From positions 1 through 38,045 of the forward strand of contig NZ_PIZV01000014.1 of NCBI RefSeq assembly GCF_002835665.1: DNA of 38,045 nucleotides, read 5' to 3'. The first letter of the stretch is position 1; each line of letters begins with the position of its first letter. The translations under genes were made by a program, and so were the position numbers. Below the pieces are notes generated by a model. It had not been told where the DNA came from. It saw only the letters and a list, made by a program, of their open reading frames with translations, and made no database searches. Source of the stretch: Chryseobacterium sp. PMSZPI. GTDB taxonomy: Bacteria; Bacteroidota; Bacteroidia; Flavobacteriales; Weeksellaceae. Positions 18,432-25,858 of the stretch are shown piece by piece.

Positions 18432-18541
18432 TTTTGCCACTAATACACGAATAAGATAATTGATGCTTAAAAATTATGTATCTAAATTCTTTACTACATC
18501 AACTTTATAAAATTAAAATTATTCGTGAATTCGTGGCAAAA
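18432..18541. repeat. 110-bp element with 23-bp inverted ends (MITE/REP-like)
   Basis: The left arm (18432-18454) begins TTTTGCCAC and ends CACGAATAA; the right arm (18519-18541) begins TTATTCGTG and ends GTGGCAAAA. The arms are inverted copies with two mismatches in 23 positions. The 64-base centre is AT-rich and non-coding. It occupies the gap between two convergent genes, so it is structurally inserted between terminators and not part of one. Confidence 0.7.
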
Positions 18542-18542
18542 T

Positions 18543-18567
18543 AAAAAATGAGGCGTAAAAGCCTCAT
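18543..18567 (-). terminator. terminator of the OsmC gene
   Basis: Perfect stem ATGAGGC (18548-18554) / GCCTCAT (18561-18567) with a six-base loop. On the minus strand it is followed by six T (18543-18548 on the plus strand as A). It starts nine bases after the OsmC stop codon. Confidence 0.88.
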
Positions 18568-18575
18568 GTATCGTT

Positions 18576-18995
18576 TTAAATTTTTTCTCCGTTAACGAAT
18601 ACTTCGTATCCGATTTCTACGTTAGGTTCTAACGTTTTGGATACTGAACAATATTTTTCAAAAGACAATTCCGCTGCTTTTAATGCTTTCTTAGGGTCAA
18701 TTTCTCCTTCTAAGAGGAATTTTACTTTAATAGATTTAAAAGGTTTTGCATCATCTACCTGAACTCTCTCTCCTTCTACTTCCGCCTGGAAGTTTTTAAT
18801 ATCCTGACGTTGTTTCTTTAAAATGGAAACTACATCAATTCCGCTACATCCTGCGACTGCCATCAATACGCTTTCCATTGGAGATACACCTTTTGCTCCA
18901 GGCTGTGATGTGTTATCCAAAAGGATAGAATTTCCCTGAGAATTGGTACATTCAAATAAAAAATCGTCGTTTATTCTGTTAAGTGTTATTTTCAT
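18576..18995 (-). CDS. OsmC/Ohr-family protein
   Basis: A 139-residue OsmC-like protein, a family of small cytosolic thiol peroxidases that reduce organic hydroperoxides. The motif KGVSPMESVLMAVAGCSGID (about 35-54) carries the first reactive cysteine (Cys50), and the second is in SFEKYCSVSKTLEP. This spacing fits the YhfA/OsmC-like branch. It is a single gene with its own -7 element, a repeat-built leader and a terminator. Confidence 0.92.
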   Translation of the reverse strand: MKITLNRINDDFLFECTNSQGNSILLDNTSQPGAKGVSPMESVLMAVAGCSGIDVVSILKKQRQDIKNFQAEVEGERVQVDDAKPFKSIKVKFLLEGEIDPKKALKAAELSFEKYCSVSKTLEPNVEIGYEVFVNGEKI

Positions 18996-18996
18996 T

Positions 18997-19038
18997 ATTG
19001 CTTATTGCTTATTGCTTATTGCTTATTGCTTATTGCTT
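18997..19038. repeat. six-copy heptamer tandem repeat in the OsmC gene leader
   Basis: Six perfect head-to-tail copies of ATTGCTT (AAGCAAT on the coding strand) fill 42 bases directly before the OsmC ATG at 18993-18995. A -7 element lies at 19043-19050, so the whole repeat falls in the transcribed 5' leader. Perfect short repeats of this kind can change copy number by slippage. Confidence 0.9.
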
Positions 19039-19042
19039 ATTA

Positions 19043-19050
19043 CAAAATTA
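19043..19050 (-). promoter_or_regulatory. OsmC gene -7 promoter element
   Basis: The minus strand reads TAATTTTG, an exact TAnnTTTG match, overlapping the last codon of the upstream DUF58 gene. Transcription would start at or near the edge of the heptamer repeat. Confidence 0.55.
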
Positions 19051-20370
19051 TAAAATTCCTCTTGCTTTTATCTCTAAATATTTATTGATAACATCGATAT
19101 TTAAATTTTCCGGAAGTGTATACACTGTATAAATACCATATTTACGAAGTTCCTGAATAATGAGTTTCTTTTCAAATTCAAATTTTTCAGAAATAATCTC
19201 ATCATAAATTTCCTGCATATTTTCAGGGTTCTTGTGAATCAAAGTCTGCAATTCTGAATTTTTGAAAAAAACGACCACTAATAAATGGTTTTTGGCGATT
19301 CCTCGAAGATATTTTAACTGACGATTCAACCCATCCAATGTTTCAAAATTGGTAAAAAGTAAAATTAAACTCCTTTGATTGATAGAATATTTTACATCCT
19401 GATATAATCGGTTAAAATCACTTTCAAAAAAATCTGTTTTAATATTATAAAGGGCCTCAGATATTTTCTTTAATTGTCCTGATTTATTGTCTGCAGCAAT
19501 TTTATTTTCGGCTTTTTTGGAAAAAGTCATCATCCCAGCTCTATCTCCTTTCCTTAAAATAATGTGAGACAAAGCCATTGTTGCATTGATGGAATAATCC
19601 AATAAACTTAATCCGTTAAAAGGCATTTTCATGGTTCTTCCTTTATCAATCAACATAAAAATACGCTGTGATTTTTCGTCTTGAAACTGGTTTACCATCA
19701 GACGATTGGTTTTGGAAGTTGCTTTCCAGTTGATTGTCCTGATATCATCTCCGGGAACATAGTCTTTGATTTGTTCAAATTCCATGGTATGACCCAATTT
19801 TCTCACTTTCTTGATACCACCTAACAAAAATTCACTTTGTAAAGCCATCAACTCATATTTTCTGAGATGGATAAAAGATGGATAAGCAGCCAGCATGGCA
19901 TCTTTCTGAAAATTATATCTTTTGGAAACAAACCCTAAAGGTGATGAGGCATAAATATTCATGCTTCCGAAATGATACTCACCTCTTTCTTTAGGTTCTA
20001 ATGAATATTGAAAAAATGTATTTGCTCCGGAATTAATTTGTTTTTCAATTAAAAAATCTCTCTTTTGAAATTGAAAAGGGATTTCATCAATAATTTTAGT
20101 CGTGATTTTAAAGTTGTAATTATTTTTAATATCAATCTTTACAAAATTTTCATCACCATTGGAAAGCTTTTCCGGCAGTATTCTTTGGGCCTGCAATGCA
20201 TTTTTTTGGTTGAACAACAACAGGTAATCCACCATTACTGCAAGGAAACAGATCAACAGGACGATATGGGCACCCCACATCATCCCCGGAAAGAAAAATG
20301 CCAGAACATACAGTATTCCCACTCCGATGAGTGCAAAAAAGAAACGTGTATTGATGTATAAGTTTTTCAT
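19048..20370 (-). CDS. DUF58 domain protein
   Basis: A 440-residue protein of the DUF58 family that is almost always encoded next to a MoxR ATPase. Two hydrophobic segments lie at about 8-55. The conserved core is RKLGHTMEFEQIKDYVPGDD followed by IRTINWKATSKTNRLMVNQF, then IFMLIDKGRTM, which begins a von Willebrand A-like fold (DKGRT replacing the DxSxS of a canonical MIDAS). The role is unproven; MoxR-DUF58 pairs are thought to assemble or activate envelope complexes. It is the last gene of the minus-strand membrane operon and is split from its MoxR partner by the four-helix-bundle gene. Confidence 0.9.
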   Translation of the reverse strand: MKNLYINTRFFFALIGVGILYVLAFFFPGMMWGAHIVLLICFLAVMVDYLLLFNQKNALQAQRILPEKLSNGDENFVKIDIKNNYNFKITTKIIDEIPFQFQKRDFLIEKQINSGANTFFQYSLEPKERGEYHFGSMNIYASSPLGFVSKRYNFQKDAMLAAYPSFIHLRKYELMALQSEFLLGGIKKVRKLGHTMEFEQIKDYVPGDDIRTINWKATSKTNRLMVNQFQDEKSQRIFMLIDKGRTMKMPFNGLSLLDYSINATMALSHIILRKGDRAGMMTFSKKAENKIAADNKSGQLKKISEALYNIKTDFFESDFNRLYQDVKYSINQRSLILLFTNFETLDGLNRQLKYLRGIAKNHLLVVVFFKNSELQTLIHKNPENMQEIYDEIISEKFEFEKKLIIQELRKYGIYTVYTLPENLNIDVINKYLEIKARGIL

Positions 20371-20375
20371 TATTT

Positions 20376-20391
20376 AGGTTGCAGGTTGCAG
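20376..20391. repeat. left AGGTTGCAG repeat beside the four-helix-bundle gene
   Basis: Tandem AGGTTGC units reading AGGTTGCAGGTTGCAG on the plus strand. It matches 13 of 16 positions of the repeat at 20836-20858 read on the opposite strand, so the two form an imperfect inverted pair around the gene. Confidence 0.5.
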
Positions 20392-20441
20392 ATTATAGGT
20401 TTTAGTTTATGTGGATGCTTATTAGCTTTTCATAATCATTA

Positions 20442-20792
20442 TTATTGTAGGGAATTAATAAGTCCGTTCAACATTTTAGATATTCCTATAATCCTTTCAT
20501 TTAGTTTTAAATAATCATCTTCATTTAAAAACCCAAGATTTTTTGAAATTATTAATTGTGTTTCCACTTCTGCACAACTGCCTCTTGCTATTTTTAAAAA
20601 CTGTAAATAATCCGGTTTACTCCTTCTCGAGTTTCCCTCAGCAATATTAGAAGGTATAGAAACAGCAGACTTTCTTATTTGTGATATTAACCCGTAGATT
20701 TCGGTTTTGGGAAAAGTTTTAGTAATCCTATACATTTCAGTAACAAAATCAATCGATTTCTGCCAAACTAAAAGCTCTTTAAAATTTGCCAT
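20442..20792 (-). CDS. four-helix-bundle protein (23S rRNA intervening-sequence protein family)
   Basis: A 116-residue protein with the full family signature: FKELLVWQKSIDFVTEMYRI at the start, then FPKTEIYGLISQIRKSAVSI, PSNIAEGNSRRSKPDYLQFL and IARGSCAEVETQLIIS. The family is named for proteins encoded in 23S rRNA intervening sequences and is related to Avd of diversity-generating retroelements, but free-standing copies are common in Bacteroidota and have no known function. No reverse transcriptase or variable repeat is visible nearby. It sits between the MoxR and DUF58 genes, with gaps of 71 and 87 bases that contain AGGT-GCAG repeats in opposite orientation. Confidence 0.92.
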   Translation of the reverse strand: MANFKELLVWQKSIDFVTEMYRITKTFPKTEIYGLISQIRKSAVSIPSNIAEGNSRRSKPDYLQFLKIARGSCAEVETQLIISKNLGFLNEDDYLKLNERIIGISKMLNGLINSLQ

Positions 20793-20835
20793 ATATAATA
20801 ATTCTGTAACTTTTTAAACATTCACTCACTATCAG

Positions 20836-20858
20836 CTGCTACCTGTTACCTGCTACCT
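20836..20858. repeat. right GCTACCT repeat beside the four-helix-bundle gene
   Basis: Three CTACCT/TTACCT units in tandem (CTGCTACCTGTTACCTGCTA and on); further degenerate CTACCTAT units run to about 20875. Inverted relative to the repeat at 20376-20391. Confidence 0.5.
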
Positions 20859-20879
20859 ATCATCTACTACCTATTAAAC

Positions 20880-21881
20880 CTATCTCGGGATCTCTATTCC
20901 TTCTAAGATTTGACGGATAATTTCATCAGCGGTAAGTCCCTCCATTTCTCTTTCCGGAGAAACAATTACTCTATGTCTTAAAACAGCATAACTAGCTTCT
21001 TTAATATCTTCCGGTGTCACGAAGTCCCTTCCTCTCAATGCAGCAAATGCTTTTGATGCTGTAAGAAGGGCAAGTGAAGCTCTCGGAGATGCTCCCAGAT
21101 ATAAGAATTGATTTTCTCTGGTATTGATGATTATTTTCGCAATATATTCCATCAATTGAGACTCTACGATGATCTCTTTTACTAAATGTTGATAATTTTT
21201 TAGTTGTTCTGCCGTAATCACGCGGTTTACAACTTCAGTTTTATCTTCTTTCTTGCTTTCATGTTGATTTTTAATAATCGAAATCTCCTGCTCAAGGTTA
21301 GGATATCCTACATTAATCTTGAATAAGAAGCGATCCAATTGAGCTTCAGGAAGTCTATAAGTCCCCTCATGTTCTATTGGGTTTTGGGTAGCTACCACCA
21401 AAAACGGTTCTTCCATAATATATCGGATACCATCCATTGTGATTTGCCTTTCTTCCATTACTTCAAACAGGGCAGCCTGAGTTTTTGCCGGCGACCTGTT
21501 GATCTCATCGATTAATATAAAGTTGGAAAAAATAGGTCCTTTCTTAAATTCAAATTCTGAGTTTTTCACACTGAAAACAGAGGTTCCTAAAATATCGGAA
21601 GGCATAAGATCCGGCGTAAACTGAATTCTGCTGAAGCCTACATCAATGGTTTTAGCCAATAACTTTGCCGTAATGGTTTTCGCAACTCCCGGAACGCCTT
21701 CAATCAAAACATGACCGTTTGATAACAGGGCTGCCAATAGATGTTCTATCATATTCTCCTGTCCTACGATGACTTTAGCGATTTCAGATTTTACTTTATC
21801 TAAACTTGCACGAAGTTCGATCATATCTATCCTCGACTGAAATTGTTCTTCTTGTTTATTTTGGTTATCGAAGTTTTCCAT
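20880..21881 (-). CDS. MoxR-type AAA+ ATPase
   Basis: A 333-residue MoxR ATPase. The Walker A motif GVPGVAKT is at 62-69, the Walker B region reads FILIDEINRSPAKTQ, and the stretch VATQNPIEHEGTYRLPEAQL followed by DRF is a MoxR hallmark. GASPRASLALLTASKAFA and DFVTPEDIK mark the C-terminal lid. MoxR proteins act as chaperone-like remodelers with DUF58/VWA partners. In this operon the partner genes are DUF58 (downstream) and DUF4350, DUF4129 and SpoIIM-like (upstream). A two-hairpin repeat lies between it and DUF4350. Confidence 0.95.
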   Translation of the reverse strand: MENFDNQNKQEEQFQSRIDMIELRASLDKVKSEIAKVIVGQENMIEHLLAALLSNGHVLIEGVPGVAKTITAKLLAKTIDVGFSRIQFTPDLMPSDILGTSVFSVKNSEFEFKKGPIFSNFILIDEINRSPAKTQAALFEVMEERQITMDGIRYIMEEPFLVVATQNPIEHEGTYRLPEAQLDRFLFKINVGYPNLEQEISIIKNQHESKKEDKTEVVNRVITAEQLKNYQHLVKEIIVESQLMEYIAKIIINTRENQFLYLGASPRASLALLTASKAFAALRGRDFVTPEDIKEASYAVLRHRVIVSPEREMEGLTADEIIRQILEGIEIPR

Positions 21882-21897
21882 ATTTTTTTGTTTTTTT

Positions 21898-21947
21898 GAT
21901 AGGACAAAGTCCTATCTTGGGTTAAATCGTCCCTTCGGGACTCTTTT
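21898..21947. repeat. two-hairpin intergenic repeat, copy B
   Basis: Stem GATAGGAC (21898-21905) / GTCCTATC (21909-21916), spacer TTGGGTTAAATC, then GTCCC (21929-21933) / GGGAC (21937-21941) and TCTTTTG. Perfectly paired in both stems; same orientation as copies A and C. It lies between the DUF4350 stop and the MoxR start. Confidence 0.85.
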
Positions 21948-21953
21948 GTTTCT

Positions 21954-23111
21954 TTATTTTAATATTTCATCCAGCAATGTATTGATCCTTGCAAGATCTT
22001 CTTTCATTACACTCGCATAAGGATCTTGTGCTTTTTTAATCAATACAATTGCTTCATTAATCGTGTCTATTGATTTTCCGGTCTTCAATTGTAGCTTTTT
22101 AGCAAATTCTGTATCTAAATTTTGGGTATCAATCAGTAAATCAATTCTTACTTTACTCAAAAAATATTGAGCTTTTTTAGCCATCATATCATGAAAATCA
22201 CCTTCCTGGAGGTAAAGATTTCCAATACTTTTTACAAAATCTACGGATGTATTTCTCAATGGTTCTACAATAGGAACTATTCTTTGTTTTCTTTTTGCAT
22301 TAAAGAAAATGAATAGTATCAGTCCTCCCAGAAAGACCCACCATGCATATTTTAAAGCCGGCTTCGATAATATAAATCTCATAAAGAAGCGTGAAGCATG
22401 ACTGTTATTTTCAACAAACCAAATTGTTTCACGATCCTGAAGATAAGAAAAAACATCCTGTGCATATTTCACATTTCCAGGCTTCAGTAAGTAATAATTG
22501 GTAAGAAAAAGTGGCTCACTGTGAACATAAATATTTCCTTTTCCAAACTTTATTTTGATAAAGTTGGCCTGATCCGTATTCTTTTTTTCCACTGTTTTCC
22601 CTAATATCTCAACCTTTGGTTTGATAAAGGAGAATCCTCTACCTGATGGAAATTTGTCTAATATAATAAAATCATTTTCATACTTTTTGTCTGTAAATTT
22701 CAAGACATTCTCCTCTTCGAAAGAAATATCGGAATCATAATATCCAATGCTGTCTGAAACTTCCTTTGGCATACGGCTTACCATTAGCATGGCATCAGAA
22801 CCTTTGGAAACCTGATCTAAAATCTTTTTCCACGATTCTTTATCAATATCGCTTTCAATAACGATGATATTATGAAGACCTTTTTTATGTTGATTATAAT
22901 ATTCGTAGGGAGCCTGTTCTATTTTCTTCAGATTATTTTTAAAAAGATTTTTCGCTTCATTATCAAAGACAAACAACCCGAAGGGAGATTTTTCATGAGG
23001 ATCAAAGTTTTTGCGCCAATCTGTGGTTTCTTTTTTATTAACTTCAAGCAATGCCAAAATAACCATCACAACGATGAAAATTACAGCATATATTTTGAAA
23101 GTTTTATTCAT
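21954..23111 (-). CDS. DUF4350 domain membrane protein
   Basis: A 385-residue protein with an N-terminal membrane anchor (IYAVIFIVVMVILALLEV), the DUF4350 hallmark SPFGLFVFDNEAKNLF, and a second membrane segment at about 245-265 (YAWWVFLGGLILFIFF) that separates the extracytoplasmic GATase-like part from a cytosolic helical tail. DUF4350 proteins are regular members of MoxR-DUF58-DUF4129 operons; their activity is unknown. It begins 11 bases after the DUF4129 stop and is surely co-transcribed. Confidence 0.85.
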   Translation of the reverse strand: MNKTFKIYAVIFIVVMVILALLEVNKKETTDWRKNFDPHEKSPFGLFVFDNEAKNLFKNNLKKIEQAPYEYYNQHKKGLHNIIVIESDIDKESWKKILDQVSKGSDAMLMVSRMPKEVSDSIGYYDSDISFEEENVLKFTDKKYENDFIILDKFPSGRGFSFIKPKVEILGKTVEKKNTDQANFIKIKFGKGNIYVHSEPLFLTNYYLLKPGNVKYAQDVFSYLQDRETIWFVENNSHASRFFMRFILSKPALKYAWWVFLGGLILFIFFNAKRKQRIVPIVEPLRNTSVDFVKSIGNLYLQEGDFHDMMAKKAQYFLSKVRIDLLIDTQNLDTEFAKKLQLKTGKSIDTINEAIVLIKKAQDPYASVMKEDLARINTLLDEILK

Positions 23112-23122
23112 GGTTAATTTTA

Positions 23123-23908
23123 TTATGGTTTAAATGACTGGTATTGAGTTTTAAATTTCTGATAACTCTGCTCTTCTATATTGAATTCTCCGTACCAGAC
23201 ATAATCGAAGATGTAAGATAAATTAGTAAACTCATTTTTAAGATGGACAACCTTTAGCTCAGCAGCATAATCTTTATTTGTCTTTTCCGGGTTCCAGTTG
23301 ATCAGTTTTTTATCACTTAATTTTTTAAGGATAAATAAAAACTGATAACGAACTGCGGAACGATAATCTCCTGCATTCTCAAACTTGGCAATACTTTCGG
23401 GAAAATTGATTTCATGGATATTTTCATGCAGTTCTTCTACATTCAGATCCAGTTTTTTATTCTTTTTACCAAAAATAAAACTTCCATCTTTCCCCATTAT
23501 ATATTTAATGACAAAATAAAGCAGAAAACCTACCAGAATAATGGCAAAAAGACGAACAAGAATCACTGTAAATTCACCGGATTTCTTAAAGACTGTTTCA
23601 CCAAAAATACTTTGTAAGACCTGATCTATTTTTCTCAGCAATTTTTGCCAAAAAGATTCTCTTGGCTTTGATACTGTGTAATCGAATTCATTACCTTTAT
23701 ATCTCGACGGAATATTTTCCTTAAATTCTTTTGGATATACCCTATTTTCTGAAACCGGGTTTTTCATCAATACAGAATCTGCACGGAGCATATTCCGGTA
23801 ATGTCCGGTATTCAAAGAGTCCAAATAATTATCCACAGGAGCCTGATCTTGAGCATGGATCAATCCCCAAGAAAACAAAAACAGTAATAAAAAAAGAGTT
23901 TTATTCAT
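23123..23908 (-). CDS. DUF4129 domain membrane protein
   Basis: A 261-residue protein with a signal peptide (ending near ...SWGLIHA), an extracytoplasmic region, one membrane helix (FTVILVRLFAIILVGFLLYF, about 111-130) and a cytosolic C-terminal DUF4129 domain (AGDYRSAVRYQFLFILKKLS, later DYVWYGEF). The domain is usually found next to MoxR/DUF58 and in transglutaminase fusions. The start overlaps the upstream gene by eight bases. Confidence 0.83.
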   Translation of the reverse strand: MNKTLFLLLFLFSWGLIHAQDQAPVDNYLDSLNTGHYRNMLRADSVLMKNPVSENRVYPKEFKENIPSRYKGNEFDYTVSKPRESFWQKLLRKIDQVLQSIFGETVFKKSGEFTVILVRLFAIILVGFLLYFVIKYIMGKDGSFIFGKKNKKLDLNVEELHENIHEINFPESIAKFENAGDYRSAVRYQFLFILKKLSDKKLINWNPEKTNKDYAAELKVVHLKNEFTNLSYIFDYVWYGEFNIEEQSYQKFKTQYQSFKP

Positions 23909-24863
23909 TGATCCCGATCGTGTCTATTTCTTCCAATTCAACTTTTTGGTGAAGGTCTGTTCTGCTGTCATAATACATCAACCCTGCATTCACATACATC
24001 AGATTTGCCAGAAAGAATGAAAACAACATTGAAACCCCATAGAATATAAAAAATACTATTCCTAATGCTCCTGTAAAAGGGTTCTCTTCAAAATTTCCAT
24101 CCGGAGTAGAAGTTAGAATTGATCCATAAGAAAATAACATAGGTAAGATTGTAAAAACAGAACTTGCAATATAAATAATAATAAACATCACAAATGCTGC
24201 TCCCCAATATTTCCAATATGGCGATTTTTCTCCACCGTTCGGATAAGAAAACTGAGATCGTATAGAATAGCTCAGACTTTCAAAAAAGCCTCTACCGGAG
24301 TTAAAATAATCATACATCAAAAATGTAGTCACATTAAATATAGTAGGATAAACAAGCAAAACCAGGAAAAGTCCTATAATAATAAATATTAAGATATAAG
24401 AAAACCCTACAATAAACAGCGTTAATGGCATCATAATAAAAAGCATCCCCAGACACAGTTTTCCGATTCTTCCTGCGTTTGTCTTAAAGTCACCTAAAAT
24501 TTCGTCAGTTTTCACCTTTTCTGCTCCTTGTGCAATTCTTTTAAGGTAGAATACCGGGTACAAATAATTAATGATAGCCAATACAACAAAAAGTAAAAAT
24601 GTAAGCAACCCTACCACGATCAACATTCCTGCATTATCTGAGAAATATTGCTCAAAGTAATACGTTTCTCCTCCTAAATTAGATCCAAACAGCTGGGAGA
24701 AAAACTCTCTATATCCAAAAAATAAAACTGCCACCATTAAAATTAGCAGTAAGCCGTTGATCAGTATATAGTTCTTAAAGTAATTTTTACCATATAGCTT
24801 GAAAAAATTAAAGCTATCACTGATAAAAGTTCCGAAATCTCTTTTTTTATAAAATTGTATCAT
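23901..24863 (-). CDS. multi-pass membrane protein of the MoxR operon
   Basis: A 320-residue protein with about five or six hydrophobic segments (near 35-50, 75-98, 132-175, 215-240 and 260-290) and no enzymatic motif that I recognise. It resembles the DUF4013-type glycerophosphoryl-diester membrane proteins in layout, but I would not claim that family. It overlaps the SpoIIM-like gene by 17 bases and the DUF4129 gene by eight, so its synthesis is coupled to both. Confidence 0.75.
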   Translation of the reverse strand: MIQFYKKRDFGTFISDSFNFFKLYGKNYFKNYILINGLLLILMVAVLFFGYREFFSQLFGSNLGGETYYFEQYFSDNAGMLIVVGLLTFLLFVVLAIINYLYPVFYLKRIAQGAEKVKTDEILGDFKTNAGRIGKLCLGMLFIMMPLTLFIVGFSYILIFIIIGLFLVLLVYPTIFNVTTFLMYDYFNSGRGFFESLSYSIRSQFSYPNGGEKSPYWKYWGAAFVMFIIIYIASSVFTILPMLFSYGSILTSTPDGNFEENPFTGALGIVFFIFYGVSMLFSFFLANLMYVNAGLMYYDSRTDLHQKVELEEIDTIGINE

Positions 24864-25830
24864 TGATGTGGTTATTCATTTTTTTATTGACAATCGACGG
24901 GTATACAAAATAGTAAAACCCAATCACCATAAGTGAGCCGACAATAATGAATAAATTCAGTATTAACGGCATTTTTAATGCATGTCTTGTTACATATCCT
25001 TCAATAATTCCTGCACAAATCGTAAAAGGAATGGTACTTAAAAATATTTTAAAAGAATCTTTAAATCCCTTTTTAAAAGAATTAAATCTTGAAAATGTTC
25101 TTGGAAACAGAATAGAAGCTCCCAAAATTAATCCGCACATCGCCTCTACTACCATCGCAAAAATCTCAAAAACTCCATGGAGCCAGATTCCTCTTGCACT
25201 GTCTTTCAGGGCACCATAATCATAGAAGAAATATTGAAATGATCCCAACATAACACTATTCGAAAGCAGCGCAAATAAAGTTCCGACACCTCCTATAATT
25301 CCATAAATATAGAGTTTTGCTCCTACCTGGATATTATTAAAAATAATCCCTATCGTTGTTCCCCAAGTGGTCCCACTTTGATATATGCCCACTGCATTAT
25401 TATTTTTAATATTTTCAATGGTTTCATTGACGTAACTTTCCCCTAAAATAATATTGGCAAAATCTTTGTCATAAATGGCAGAAAGCACTCCTATTGAAGT
25501 AAACAAAATAAAAAAGAGAAACGCATACATCAAATACCGTCTATACTGGTAAACCAGCAAGGGGACTTCTGTCTTGAAAAAATAAACCAATTTATTTTCT
25601 TCTACTCTTTTTGTTTTGTAAATCTTTTGAAAGATCTGGGCAGAAAGATGGTTTAGATATACCGTAGTATTACTTTTAGGATAATAAGTCTGGGCAAAAG
25701 AAAGATCATTGATCAGGTTTATATACAATGAGGACAGGTCATCAGGATTTTTTTTAACTTTCCCTTGAATAACCTGTTCAATTCCCAACCATTTTTCTTT
25801 ATTTTGTTTAATGAAATAAACTTCTCTCAT
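24847..25830 (-). CDS. SpoIIM-family membrane protein
   Basis: A 327-residue protein of the stage II sporulation protein M family, which outside sporulators occurs in RDD-MoxR-DUF58 operons. About six membrane segments start near residue 98 (YLMYAFLFFILFTSIGVL). The family motif is seen as SARGIWLHGVFEIFAMVVEA. By analogy with SpoIIM, which joins SpoIID and SpoIIP in a peptidoglycan-degrading complex, a cell-envelope role is plausible but unproven. It heads the minus-strand operon, with only 28 bases between it and the divergent RDD gene. Confidence 0.88.
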   Translation of the reverse strand: MREVYFIKQNKEKWLGIEQVIQGKVKKNPDDLSSLYINLINDLSFAQTYYPKSNTTVYLNHLSAQIFQKIYKTKRVEENKLVYFFKTEVPLLVYQYRRYLMYAFLFFILFTSIGVLSAIYDKDFANIILGESYVNETIENIKNNNAVGIYQSGTTWGTTIGIIFNNIQVGAKLYIYGIIGGVGTLFALLSNSVMLGSFQYFFYDYGALKDSARGIWLHGVFEIFAMVVEAMCGLILGASILFPRTFSRFNSFKKGFKDSFKIFLSTIPFTICAGIIEGYVTRHALKMPLILNLFIIVGSLMVIGFYYFVYPSIVNKKMNNHINDTIL

Positions 25831-25858
25831 AATTATTAAGGCTAAAATAATAAAAAAT

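Noticed and set aside
18997..19038. CRISPR-like array
   Set aside because: The repeat unit is only seven bases with no spacers, so it is a simple tandem repeat.
20442..20792. Diversity-generating retroelement suggested by the Avd-like gene
   Set aside because: No reverse transcriptase, template repeat or variable repeat is present nearby.
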